Assembly (NCBI GenBank): GCA_028278505.1 | Contig: JANQEG010000083.1 | Coordinates: forward strand, 1 to 37,720 | DNA from: Rhodobiaceae bacterium | GTDB taxonomy: Bacteria; Pseudomonadota; Alphaproteobacteria; Rhizobiales; JAKPQE01 | Direction of reading: 5' to 3' | DNA: 37,720 nt | Part shown: piece after piece, positions 17,144 to 24,898 of the stretch | Layout of the letters: each line of letters begins with the position of its first letter | How positions within the stretch are numbered: the first letter of the stretch is position 1 | Position numbers and translations under genes: made by a program | The notes under the pieces: generated by a model | What the model saw: only the letters and a program-made list of their open reading frames with translations | Told to the model about the DNA's origin: nothing | Databases searched by the model: none

Positions 17144-18576
17144 TTTCCAAATGCCCTCCGCGGCAGGATGTGATCGGTGAAGAAAGCGGGGTTTTCGGCG
17201 ATCAGCTCGCCATAGGCGGCGATCCCGAAATCGACCCAGTCGCGCATCAGGTCGCAATAGTGGGTGGTCGGTTTCAGCGGATCGGAGAAATGGGCGTAGG
17301 ATTCGTGATAACAGCCGCCGGCACACAGATTGCGGATGCGACAGCTTTCACAGGCCTTGTCGGCGCGTTCGGCCCGGTCCTCCAGGAAGCGCGATAGCCG
17401 CTCCCGGGCGATGCCGTCCTCGACGCTGCCGAAACTGTCCATCTCGGAACCGGTGAAGCGGTGGCAGAGATCGAGGCGGCCGCCATGATCGACCGCCAGC
17501 ATGCCGACACCGGCGCCGCAGGGCAGCGCCTTCGAGCGCCCCTCATAGAGATCGCTCATCAATTGGTGCATGTTGGAAAAGCCGATGTTCTCGCCGGACT
17601 TCGCCGCGGTCAGATAGCGTCCACCGAGCCGCTTCATGGCAGCGAACACCGCACCGAGCTCGTCGCCGGTGAGGTTGAACGCGGTCATCGGCCCGGAGGT
17701 GACCGGCGAGAATCCGACCTCGAAAAAGCCGAGCTCGCCCTTCAGATGGGCCCAGATCGCCTCGACATCGGTGACGCCATGGGTCAGCGTCACCCGCGCG
17801 CCGACCGGTCGCGACCGGTAGCGGGCAAGCAGCAGCCGCACCTTTTCCGCGACCACGTCATAGGTTCCGCGGCCGCCGACCGTCAGCCGGTTTTTGTCAT
17901 GCAGCGCCTTCGGCCCGTCCATCGACACCGTCAGCCCGAAGCGGTGGGCGTCGAGCCAGTCGATGATCTCGACCGTCAGCAGCGTGGCATTGGTGGTCAA
18001 CGTAAAGTCGACGCGGCTGCCGAGATCGCCGAAACGCGTTTCGGCATGGTCGACGACCTCGCGAATGAGGCGCATATTGCTGAGCGGCTCGCCGCCGAAG
18101 AAGACGATATTATAGGCGTCCCGGCCGGGATTTTCCGCAAGCAGCAATTCGATCGCCTTCTTTGCGGTCTCCAGCGTCATCCGCCGCCCGTCCGCCGGGG
18201 CGTCGAGATCCTCCTTGTAGCAATAGCTGCACGACAGATTGCAGCCGGTGTTGACGTTGAGGACGATCGTCGTCAGCGGTGTGTTTTCGATCACCACCGG
18301 CGGCCGTTCCGGGCGCGGCGGCCGGCCGTCGGTGACGATATCGAGGTCGATCAGGCTCTTGATCCGTTCCGCCACAAGCGCCGGGTCGGCCGCAGCGCCG
18401 AACCGGTCGCGGACATCGGCCTCGCTCACCTTCTGCTTTTCGGCAAACAGATCGAGCACTGCCCCGTCGAGACCGTCGATCTCGAACAGCGAGGTCGTCG
18501 GCACGTGGAACAGCAACTGCCGGCCGTCGACCTCGACGCGGTGCGCGTTCTGATGCTGGAAGACGAGCATGCCCAT
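17140..18576 (-). CDS. qhpD: QhpD, radical SAM/SPASM enzyme forming thioether cross-links in QhpC
   Basis: A 478-residue cytoplasmic maturase. The radical SAM cluster motif CNLSCSYC is at 112-119 (Cys112, 116, 119), and FFGGEPL near 160 is the usual SAM-binding strand. The C-terminal SPASM domain has all seven cysteines: 353, 371, 409, 412, 418, 422 and 441, enough for two auxiliary iron-sulfur clusters. Residues 1-90 resemble a peptide-recognition domain. Known homologues link Cys to Asp or Glu side chains of QhpC. The gene lies 12 bases after qhpA and overlaps qhpC, its substrate gene. GGGAAAC precedes ATG 18576; an ATG at 18570 is possible. Confidence 0.94.
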   Translation of the reverse strand: MGMLVFQHQNAHRVEVDGRQLLFHVPTTSLFEIDGLDGAVLDLFAEKQKVSEADVRDRFGAAADPALVAERIKSLIDLDIVTDGRPPRPERPPVVIENTPLTTIVLNVNTGCNLSCSYCYKEDLDAPADGRRMTLETAKKAIELLLAENPGRDAYNIVFFGGEPLSNMRLIREVVDHAETRFGDLGSRVDFTLTTNATLLTVEIIDWLDAHRFGLTVSMDGPKALHDKNRLTVGGRGTYDVVAEKVRLLLARYRSRPVGARVTLTHGVTDVEAIWAHLKGELGFFEVGFSPVTSGPMTAFNLTGDELGAVFAAMKRLGGRYLTAAKSGENIGFSNMHQLMSDLYEGRSKALPCGAGVGMLAVDHGGRLDLCHRFTGSEMDSFGSVEDGIARERLSRFLEDRAERADKACESCRIRNLCAGGCYHESYAHFSDPLKPTTHYCDLMRDWVDFGIAAYGELIAENPAFFTDHILPRRAFGK

Positions 18577-18588
18577 GGCCGTTTCCCG

Positions 18589-20139
18589 TCAGCGGATCGG
18601 CGGATCGTTCCACCGCTGCACGGTGACGATCAACTGGCCCGATCCGCTCGTCCCGCCAGTGGTGGCGACGATTCTGAGATTGCCGGCATTGTTGGTGGAG
18701 AACGGCCGCTCCGGATTGGGTCCGGCGACGGCGGGCGTGAATATGCCCGTCGCCCCGTCGATGGCGCCGGCATAGCGGACGTCTTCGAGTTCATCGGCGA
18801 CCTCGTCGAACGGCTCGACCGACCAGCGCGCCGGCACTTCGCCGATGCGGATGTCGTCAGCGGTGCCCGACCGGCCGTCCGGCCCGGCGAGATAGCCGAC
18901 CGCCTGGAACATCGCCTTGACCTTGTCGGTGCGGCCGCCGCCGCCGCCGACGCGGGCGATATTGAAGGGCGGCTCGACCTTGATCGAATCGAGTGCCGAA
19001 TAGACGCCGAAAGTGGTGTTCCAGCCATCGCCGACGACGCGCACGAGGCCGTTGGCCCGGGCCGTGGTGTTGACCGTCAGGTCGACGCCATACTGATTGT
19101 ATCCGGCGTTGACCGGGGTCACGGCGCCGCCGATCGACGACAGTCTGACATTGGTGCCGACGACCTGGACGCGGGCCTGCCGGCCGGCGGCAACCGTGGA
19201 GGGGACGACGCCGAGCGCGATCGGCCGGCCGCCGACACGGGCGGCGGTGAAGCGGCCGCCAAGCGCATCCTCGGCGGTGAAGAACTGCCGGCCGCTGGTG
19301 ACGCTGCCGTCGGCGGACATGGCCAGCACCTGCTTGAAGCTCTCGCCGCCGATATTGACCGAGCCGCGCCATTCATAGCCGGTATAGACGTGGAGCTTGC
19401 CCTGCATCGGCGTCCACACGCCGTTCTGGCCGACGACCGAGCCGATCACCGTATAGGGCTGGGCCTCGCCGCTGACCGTGAACCGGCCATAGGTCTCGCC
19501 GATCCCGGGCAGACGGGTGATGAAGATCCATTCGCCGCGGGCATCGGGCTTCCGCGCCGCTGTCCAGGCGGTCCAGGCCGCCGTTTCGAACGGGTAGGCT
19601 TCGGCCAGTTGCGGCACGATCTCGGTCATCGCCAGCTTGTACCATTCGCGGTCGCGGCCGAGCGCCTGGTATTCCGTCGTCGGCCACTGGCCGAGATGGA
19701 AATCGATGTGCAGCGCCCATTCCTCCTCGGTGCGGCGCTGCAGGGCGACGCGGGCGCCGGAATGGCAGCGGGCGCAGAATTCGGTCATCTGCTGATCGAA
19801 ATCCTCGACCACGCCCGGCTCGCGTTCGAGGATATAGCGGTAGCCGGCCGCTTCGGCCGGGGCGAGGCCCTGGGTGTCGGACAGATAGCGGACCAGCTTC
19901 TGCTGTTCGTCGGTGGTGACATCGACATTGTGGAAGAGCCGCATGCGGACGATGGTCATCAGCCAGCCTTCCGGCGTCTTGCGCTGCCCGTCGATGCGGC
20001 TGAGACTGTCGGCCTTGCCCGAATGGCAATCGCCGCACAGGCGGACCAGCAGTTCGGCGCCGCCGTCCTCGGCGCTCGCCGGTGCAATGAACGCCGATAC
20101 GGCAAGCGCCGCGGCGGCCATCATGGTCGGTATCCTCAT
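18589..20139 (-). CDS. qhpA: QhpA, diheme alpha subunit of quinohemoprotein amine dehydrogenase
   Basis: A 516-residue periplasmic subunit with a Sec signal peptide (MRIPTMMAAAALAVSAFIAP, cut near ASA-E). The N-terminal cytochrome domain has two heme c sites, CGDCH at 35-39 and CARCH at 122-126. Beta-rich domains follow (about 180-516). This matches the four-domain alpha subunit of the known enzyme. It takes electrons from the CTQ in the gamma subunit and hands them to a soluble cytochrome c or cupredoxin. The start overlaps the qhpG stop (ATGA at 20136-20139). The mature enzyme needs the cytochrome c maturation system encoded elsewhere. Confidence 0.95.
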   Translation of the reverse strand: MRIPTMMAAAALAVSAFIAPASAEDGGAELLVRLCGDCHSGKADSLSRIDGQRKTPEGWLMTIVRMRLFHNVDVTTDEQQKLVRYLSDTQGLAPAEAAGYRYILEREPGVVEDFDQQMTEFCARCHSGARVALQRRTEEEWALHIDFHLGQWPTTEYQALGRDREWYKLAMTEIVPQLAEAYPFETAAWTAWTAARKPDARGEWIFITRLPGIGETYGRFTVSGEAQPYTVIGSVVGQNGVWTPMQGKLHVYTGYEWRGSVNIGGESFKQVLAMSADGSVTSGRQFFTAEDALGGRFTAARVGGRPIALGVVPSTVAAGRQARVQVVGTNVRLSSIGGAVTPVNAGYNQYGVDLTVNTTARANGLVRVVGDGWNTTFGVYSALDSIKVEPPFNIARVGGGGGRTDKVKAMFQAVGYLAGPDGRSGTADDIRIGEVPARWSVEPFDEVADELEDVRYAGAIDGATGIFTPAVAGPNPERPFSTNNAGNLRIVATTGGTSGSGQLIVTVQRWNDPPIR

Positions 20140-21491
20140 ACCTTCCGTCCTCCCTCGATAGGTCTTACATCCGCGCCCCCGGCGAGCCCGCGTTCGGCGA
20201 GCCAGGCGATGACCGCGGCGGTCTGGGCGCGATCGGCGCCGCTGATCAGCGGCGGATCGGACTCCTGGATCGGCGTCTCGGCCGCCGCCAACTCGCGCAG
20301 CGCCGCGACGATCGGGACACCGGCAACGCGGGCGACGCCGCCCGGATGGTCGGGCGTTACCAGAATTTCGCGCTCGACCAGCCGGTTGTCCTCGACGACG
20401 ACCGCAATAGACACTTGCGGTTCGGTCACCACGCCATAGGCCGGCATGTCGTCGGGGAAATCCCGGCGCTTGGCCCAGAACGGCTCCTCCGCATAGCGCT
20501 CTTCGAGACGATAGAAATCGCGGCCGACGCGGACCTGGCGGTAGAACGTCCCGACGATCCGGTCGGCATAGAAGCGACGCGCATAGTCAATCGTCTCGGC
20601 GTCGCCGTTGAGAAGCGCATCGGCGATCGGCACCATGGCGAGCGCCGAGGAGACGGCGAAGAACATGCCGTGGCCGGACAGCGGATCGAGCGCGACCGCG
20701 GCGTCGCCGATCCGCGGCAGCTTCGGATCGAATTCCGGGGCGACGAGCACGCTGTCGGTGCCGCGGTGGAGCGCCGGTGAAAAGTCGGTTTCGGTCGGGC
20801 CGATCGCGGCGATGACCGTGTCATCGTCGAGCATGCGCCGGCACAGCGCGTCGGCCGACCCGGCGTCGGTGATCGCGTCGGCGTCGGCGCTGAGCTGAAG
20901 CCAGCGCTTGCCATCACCGTCGTCGACACACCAGATCCAGCCCTCCGGAACCGGAATGACGGCGGTGGCGGGGGTGGCGCCGGGCGTTGTCGTCGTGAAG
21001 CCGGAAAGCGCGATCGTCGCCGGCCCGCGCAGCCGGCCGGCCGCCATCGGCGCGCGCCGGCCGCGCGCCTCGATCACCAGCCGCGCCTCGATCGTACTGC
21101 CGTCGGCAAGCCGCACCGACGCGCCTTTTGCCGCCGCCGTCAGCCGCTCCGCGCGGGTGGTGATGAGCCCGGCGCCGGCATCGGCGGCGGCGTCGCGCAG
21201 CGCCTGGTCGAACCGGCGGCGCGAGACGATATGCTCGCCATTGCCGCTGTCGGTCTTGCCGCTCCACAACGAGCGCCGCGGCAGCCGCGGCCCGATCGCC
21301 AGTACGGCCGGATCGAGATCGGAGCGGCGGAACGTGTCCACCACCCGCGGCGACAGCCCTTCGATGCGGTCCGGCGATGTGCCGGAATCGATGAGGGTCG
21401 TGTCGTACCCGGCACGCGCCAGCAGGATCGCCGCAAAGGCACCGGCCGGCCCGCCGCCGGCGATGGCGATATCGCACCGATGAGTGCTCAT
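20136..21491 (-). CDS. qhpG: QhpG, FAD-dependent monooxygenase-like enzyme of CTQ biogenesis
   Basis: A 451-residue flavoprotein. The Rossmann motif DIAIAGGGPAGAFAAILLARAG is at about 7-28, and a second FAD motif, GDAAVALDPLSGHGMFFA, lies near 265-282, as in tryptophan halogenase and PHBH-type monooxygenases. In the known pathway QhpG hydroxylates the tryptophan of the cross-linked QhpC on the way to CTQ. Here it is the first gene of the operon, ahead of the structural gene qhpA. I prefer ATG 21491 because GGGGGAGG lies just before it, although the spacing is short; an in-frame ATG at 21503 would add four residues but has no ribosome-binding site. The start faces the divergent qhpR gene. Confidence 0.9.
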   Translation of the reverse strand: MSTHRCDIAIAGGGPAGAFAAILLARAGYDTTLIDSGTSPDRIEGLSPRVVDTFRRSDLDPAVLAIGPRLPRRSLWSGKTDSGNGEHIVSRRRFDQALRDAAADAGAGLITTRAERLTAAAKGASVRLADGSTIEARLVIEARGRRAPMAAGRLRGPATIALSGFTTTTPGATPATAVIPVPEGWIWCVDDGDGKRWLQLSADADAITDAGSADALCRRMLDDDTVIAAIGPTETDFSPALHRGTDSVLVAPEFDPKLPRIGDAAVALDPLSGHGMFFAVSSALAMVPIADALLNGDAETIDYARRFYADRIVGTFYRQVRVGRDFYRLEERYAEEPFWAKRRDFPDDMPAYGVVTEPQVSIAVVVEDNRLVEREILVTPDHPGGVARVAGVPIVAALRELAAAETPIQESDPPLISGADRAQTAAVIAWLAERGLAGGADVRPIEGGRKV

Positions 21492-21543
21492 GTCCTCCCC
21501 CATCGGACGCCGCGACGGCCGTCGTTGACCACGGCTCGACTTT

Positions 21544-21578
21544 CACCGAAAATGATCGGTGCGGCGTCACGTCGCACC
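21544..21578. promoter_or_regulatory. Overlapping dyads in the qhpG-qhpR intergenic region
   Basis: Two inverted repeats share bases here. CACCGA (21544-21549) and TCGGTG (21556-21561) are perfect with a six-base spacer. GGTGCGGCGT (21558-21567) and ACGTCGCACC (21569-21578) are complementary at nine of ten positions around a single central base. They are the best candidates for binding sites of QhpR or another regulator controlling the operon and qhpR. Clear promoter hexamers are not evident. Confidence 0.45.
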
Positions 21579-21654
21579 ATAACACATCTATCCCGCGCGC
21601 GGCGCTAGACATTTCTTGCCGAATCCGCCGTCGTCGGGAAAGGCTCCGGGGGGA

Positions 21655-22683
21655 ATGGGCACGCAGCCGACGATCATATCCGGCGCTTTGGCGTCGCTCG
21701 ACCGCCATCTCTGGCGGCGCGGCATCGATTGTTCGGCGCTTGCCCAGGATTGCGGCATTTCCGACGAAGCGCTGCTGCTGCCGGAAACGGAGATCCCGCT
21801 GACCGGGTTCGTCCGGGTCTATGAAGAGGGCGCCGACCGCACCGGCAATGCCGATCTCGGCTGGTCGACCGGCGCCGATTTCGACATGGCCTGCCTCGGC
21901 GATATCGGCCGCGCCATCCTGGCGGCGCCGACGCTGGGCGTCGCGCTCAAGACGTTTTCCGATTTCACCCAGCTTATCCAGAGCGCCTCGGAGATCAGGC
22001 TGAGCGTCGAAGGCAGTGAAGCGGTGCTGAGCTACCGCATCCTCGATCCCGATATCTGGCCGCGGCGCCAGGACGCGGAATTCACCATGTCGATCTTCCA
22101 TCACCTGATCCGGCGCTGTGCCGGTGCCGGGTTCAGGCCGACGATGATCGCGTTTGAGCACGACGCCGCGCGGGCCGAGCAGGAAATCCGCGACTCCGCC
22201 GGCTGCGACTGCGTGTTCGGCCAGTTGACGAATGCGATCGGCTTTCCAGCAAGCCTGCTCGACCGGCCGATGCCGACCGCCGAAAGTGATCGACACCGCG
22301 CCGCGCAGCAGCAGCTCGCCGCCTGCCTGCGCGACCAGTTGCGGCAGATGCCGGCCGGCGCCCGGGTCGAGACCGCCATCCTCAGAAGCCTCGGGACGCA
22401 ACCGACCGATCAGGCGTCGATCGCCCGCGCCATCGGCTTTTCCAAGCGGACGCTGCACCGTCGCCTGGTCGACGAGGGCACGTCGTTCTCGCGCCTGCTC
22501 GAGGCGTGCCGCCTGCGCATGGCCTGCCATGCGCTGATGCGCTCCGACCGGTCGATCGCCGATATCGCCTTCGATCTCGGCTATTCGGACCAAAGCGCCT
22601 TCGGCCGCGCCTTCCGGCGCGGCAAGGGTGTTTCGCCGCAGCGTTTTCGCGACGCCGCAGCCCAAAGGCCGACCGACGCCTGA
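21655..22683 (+). CDS. qhpR: QhpR, AraC-family regulator of the qhp operon
   Basis: A 342-residue activator-type protein. The N-terminal part (about 15-200) resembles the Arabinose_bd-type sensing domain of the OruR/ArgR-like AraC subgroup. The C-terminal double HTH (about 240-335) is clear: SIARAIGFSKRTLHRRLVDE, then SIADIAFDLGYSDQSAFGRAFRR. Regulation of the operon by amines through an AraC protein is known in Paracoccus. ATG 21655 follows GGGGGG; the frame can be extended to a TTG at 21616, but with no ribosome-binding site. It is divergent from qhpG and convergent with gcrA. Confidence 0.88.
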   Translation: MGTQPTIISGALASLDRHLWRRGIDCSALAQDCGISDEALLLPETEIPLTGFVRVYEEGADRTGNADLGWSTGADFDMACLGDIGRAILAAPTLGVALKTFSDFTQLIQSASEIRLSVEGSEAVLSYRILDPDIWPRRQDAEFTMSIFHHLIRRCAGAGFRPTMIAFEHDAARAEQEIRDSAGCDCVFGQLTNAIGFPASLLDRPMPTAESDRHRAAQQQLAACLRDQLRQMPAGARVETAILRSLGTQPTDQASIARAIGFSKRTLHRRLVDEGTSFSRLLEACRLRMACHALMRSDRSIADIAFDLGYSDQSAFGRAFRRGKGVSPQRFRDAAAQRPTDA

Positions 22684-22717
22684 CGGCCGGAGCGCCCAAT
22701 CAGGAAATCGAAAAACG

Positions 22718-23224
22718 CTATCGGCCGGCGGCGCGGCGCTCGCGCCGGCGGTCGGAGGCCGGCTGATAGGCGATGCGCGCATGATGGGCGCAATAGGGAA
22801 TGCCGGTATCCGCCTTGCGGCCGCAGAAATGGAAATCGGGATGGCCGGGATCGCCGATCGGCCATTTGCAGGTCGTCTCGGTCAGGGAGAGGATCGTCGC
22901 CCGCTCCGAGATCGGAATGACGAGTTCCTCCAGCGGCACCGGTTCGGCGACCGGGCGCGGGCGCTCCTTCGGATCGATCTTCAGTGCCGTATTGCCGGCG
23001 GTCGCCGGCGTCGAGGACCGCTGCGGCCGTTCGGCGCGCGGCCGCCGCGGCCGCGGCTGGCCGCCGCTTGACGACTTCACCCGCCCCGAAAGACCGAGGC
23101 GGTGCACCTTGCCGATCACCGCATTGCGCGTGATCCCGCCCAGTTCGGCGGCGATCCGACTCGCGCTAAGCCCCTCCGCCCAAAGCTGTTTCAGACGTTC
23201 GACGCGGTCTTCGGTCCACTGCAT
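22718..23224 (-). CDS. gcrA: GcrA cell-cycle regulator
   Basis: A 168-residue DNA- and sigma70-binding regulator specific to Alphaproteobacteria. The N-terminal HTH begins MQWTEDRVERLKQLWAEGLS and continues with ASRIAAELGGITRNAVIGKV (about 20-42), then HRLGLSGR. A basic, proline-rich linker (about 50-90) leads to the conserved C-terminal block with TCKWPIGDPGHPDFHFCG and IPYCAHHARIAY (about 118-152), which contacts RNA polymerase. GcrA acts at promoters carrying CcrM-methylated GANTC sites. GAGGAGG precedes the ATG after an AT-rich run. Several GANTC sites lie upstream, and it ends 34 bases from qhpR, convergently. Confidence 0.95.
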   Translation of the reverse strand: MQWTEDRVERLKQLWAEGLSASRIAAELGGITRNAVIGKVHRLGLSGRVKSSSGGQPRPRRPRAERPQRSSTPATAGNTALKIDPKERPRPVAEPVPLEELVIPISERATILSLTETTCKWPIGDPGHPDFHFCGRKADTGIPYCAHHARIAYQPASDRRRERRAAGR

Positions 23225-23270
23225 AGGTCCTCCTCAAAAAAATTTTGGGTCGCCGCCAAGCGCCGTTCCC

Positions 23271-23405
23271 GAATCCGGAATCCCTCGCCGTTCGCCGGAG
23301 ATACGACGCCAGGAATCTTGGAATGTCGGGAACGCGACCTGTTAATCACGCCGGAACACGAGATTTCGTGCCCGCTGATCAGAACGGTACAATATGGGGT
23401 GACTC
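23271..23405. promoter_or_regulatory. GANTC methylation-site cluster upstream of gcrA
   Basis: GAATC at 23271-23275, 23278-23282 and 23313-23317 and GACTC at 23401-23405 are CcrM-type methylation sites. The first two are almost adjacent. In Caulobacter such sites make cell-cycle promoters sensitive to methylation state. Their effect here is inferred. Confidence 0.5.
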
Positions 23406-23477
23406 GGTGGCAAGCGTTGCCGTCGCGCCGTCGGCGCTATCGGCGCACTTTTCCCCAAATTATGGCCGCAGTGGATA

Positions 23478-23537
23478 ATACCAACCGTCGTGGAGTTTGA
23501 CTCATCTGATGGGCTCAAATCCCACGACGGTTGGTAT
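23478..23537. repeat. Palindrome D: core-less relative of repeat copy A
   Basis: A 60-bp near-perfect palindrome running from ATACCAACCGTCGTGG to CCACGACGGTTGGTAT. Its reverse complement matches the last 44 bases of copy A (223-266) at about 43 positions. It lacks the inner stems and the 24-nt core. It is either a deletion product of an A-type element, by recombination between the two GATTTGA copies, or the ancestral palindrome into which the core was inserted. Confidence 0.8.
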
Positions 23538-23581
23538 AAGGCGCAATCATCGCGGCTGTCGGAAACGCGGTTGCGCCTGCG

Positions 23582-23611
23582 TTGACAATGGCCGGGCCGC
23601 GCAGGCATTAT
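23582..23611 (+). promoter_or_regulatory. Probable sigma70-type promoter of argD
   Basis: TTGACA (23582-23587) is a perfect -35 box. CATTAT (23606-23611) lies 18 bases downstream and matches four of six -10 positions. Transcription would begin near 23618, only a few bases before the terminator-like hairpin. Confidence 0.55.
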
Positions 23612-23625
23612 TCGCCGAGCATGAT

Positions 23626-23687
23626 ACGTGCCGCCGCCCGGGCGGCACGTTTTGGTTTTTAGGGGGGCGGTTTCGACCGCCCGGAGG
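23626..23687 (+). promoter_or_regulatory. argD leader: terminator hairpin followed by a hairpin at the ribosome-binding site
   Basis: Stem ACGTGCCGCC/GGCGGCACGT (23626-23635, 23641-23650) is perfect over ten pairs and is followed by TTTTGGTTTTT, a textbook intrinsic terminator. A second hairpin, GGGCGG/CCGCCC (23665-23670, 23677-23682), abuts the GGAGG (23683-23687) of argD. GGGCGG and CCGCCC each occur in both hairpins (CCGCCC 23634-23639, GGGCGG 23640-23645), so alternative pairings between them are possible, as in an attenuator. No leader peptide or known riboswitch is recognised. Confidence 0.5.
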
Positions 23688-23695
23688 TTTGTCGC

Positions 23696-24898
23696 GTGAC
23701 CGCGCTCTACGCCACATATGCCCGCGCTCCGCTGGCTTTTGCGCGCGGTGAAGGCGCCTGGCTCTATGCCGAGGACGGCACCGCCTATCTGGATTTCGCC
23801 GCCGGCGTCGCCGTTAATTCGCTCGGCCATTGCCATCCGCGCCTGGTCGAGGCCCTGAACGCCCAGGCGGCGCGGCTGTGGCACGTCTCCAACCTTTACA
23901 CGGTGCCGGAACAGGAGCGTCTTGCGGAAAGGCTGACCGCGGCGACCTTCGCCGACCGTGTGTTCTTCTGCAATTCCGGCGCCGAGGCGGTCGAATGCGC
24001 GATCAAGACCGCCCGCCGCTGGCATTTCGTCGAAAGGCGGCCTGAGCGCTTTCGGGTGATCACCTTCGAGGGCGCCTTCCACGGCCGCACGCTGGCGACG
24101 ATCGCCGCCGGCGGCCAGGACAAATATCTGGAAGGCTTCGGCCCTGCCGCGCCCGGTTTCGATCAGGTTCCGTTCGGCGATGTCGAGGCGCTCAATGCCG
24201 CCATCGGCCCGGAAACCGCAGCGATCCTCGTCGAACCGGTGCAGGGCGAGGGCGGCATCCGCCCGTTCGCGCCCAATTTCCTGAAAACGCTGCGGCAGGT
24301 CTGCGACGACAACGGCCTGCTGCTGCTGCTTGACGAAGTTCAGACCGGGATCGGCCGCACCGGCCGCCTTCTCGCCCATGAGGGCGCCGGCATCGTTCCC
24401 GATATCGTGGCGATCGCCAAAGGGCTTGGCGGCGGTTTCCCGATCGGTGCCTGCCTGGCGAGCGAAGACGCGGCCAAGGGCATGACGCCGGGCACCCACG
24501 GCTCAACCTTCGGCGGCAACCCGCTTGCCGCCGCGATCGGCAATGCGGTGCTCGATGTTGTGCTCGCGCCGGGCTTTCTGGGGCGGGTGCGCCGCACCGG
24601 CTTGCACCTCAAGCAGCGGCTGGCTGCGGTCGCCGACGCCCATCCCGCGATTATCGAGGTCATTCGCGGCGAAGGCCTGATGATCGGCCTGAAATGCCGC
24701 GTGCCCGCAGCCGAAATGGTGGCGGCGCTGCGCGATCAGCGCCTGCTTTCGGTCGGCGCCGGCGACAACGTTGTCCGGCTGCTGCCGCCGCTGATCATCG
24801 ATGACGACGAAGCCGACGAGGCCGTGCGCCGGATCGAGGCCGCGGCCGCTGCAATCGAGGGCGCGATGGAGGCAAAAGTCAGCGAGGCGGGCCGATGA
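23696..24898 (+). CDS. argD: Acetylornithine aminotransferase
   Basis: PLP-dependent class III aminotransferase converting N-acetylglutamate semialdehyde to N-acetylornithine in arginine synthesis; many also serve lysine synthesis. The 400-residue length is typical. Visible motifs are [17 protein letters not shown] (91-107), FEGAFHGRT (124-132), [13 protein letters not shown] with Asp213, and the PLP-binding Lys242 in [22 protein letters not shown] also fits. The start is GTG 23696 with GGAGG eight bases upstream. The stop overlaps argF (ATGA at 24895-24898). Expression may be set by the terminator-like leader. Confidence 0.95.
   Translation: MTALYATYARAPLAFARGEGAWLYAEDGTAYLDFAAGVAVNSLGHCHPRLVEALNAQAARLWHVSNLYTVPEQERLAERLTAATFADRVFFCNSGAEAVECAIKTARRWHFVERRPERFRVITFEGAFHGRTLATIAAGGQDKYLEGFGPAAPGFDQVPFGDVEALNAAIGPETAAILVEPVQGEGGIRPFAPNFLKTLRQVCDDNGLLLLLDEVQTGIGRTGRLLAHEGAGIVPDIVAIAKGLGGGFPIGACLASEDAAKGMTPGTHGSTFGGNPLAAAIGNAVLDVVLAPGFLGRVRRTGLHLKQRLAAVADAHPAIIEVIRGEGLMIGLKCRVPAAEMVAALRDQRLLSVGAGDNVVRLLPPLIIDDDEADEAVRRIEAAAAAIEGAMEAKVSEAGR

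Larger units (their letters stand above)
23225..23695. other. Divergent intergenic region gcrA / argD
   Basis: These 471 bases carry, from gcrA outwards: GANTC sites at 23271, 23278, 23313, 23401 and 23499; a CACGA/TCGTG hairpin near 23358; a DnaA-box-like TTATCCACT on the minus strand (23470-23478); palindrome D (23478-23537); an AGGCGCAA/TTGCGCCT dyad (23539-23546, 23571-23578); and the argD promoter and leader. No protein gene is seen. Confidence 0.6.

Noticed and set aside
17461-20439. A 992-codon open frame on the plus strand antisense to qhpD and qhpA
   Set aside because: It is a GC-rich shadow frame. The minus strand carries recognisable motifs (CxxCH, radical SAM cysteines) throughout, and the plus-strand translation shows no domain.
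21616-21654. TTG 21616 as the start of qhpR
   Set aside because: No ribosome-binding site precedes it, and the 13 added residues are not typical of the family; ATG 21655 has a G-rich Shine-Dalgarno sequence.
13265-22683. The amine dehydrogenase cluster as an undescribed peptide-modification (RiPP-like) system
   Set aside because: A small leader-bearing peptide with a radical SAM enzyme, protease and exporter looks like a RiPP locus. The QhpC residue pattern and the QhpA/QhpB subunits identify it as the known QHNDH system.
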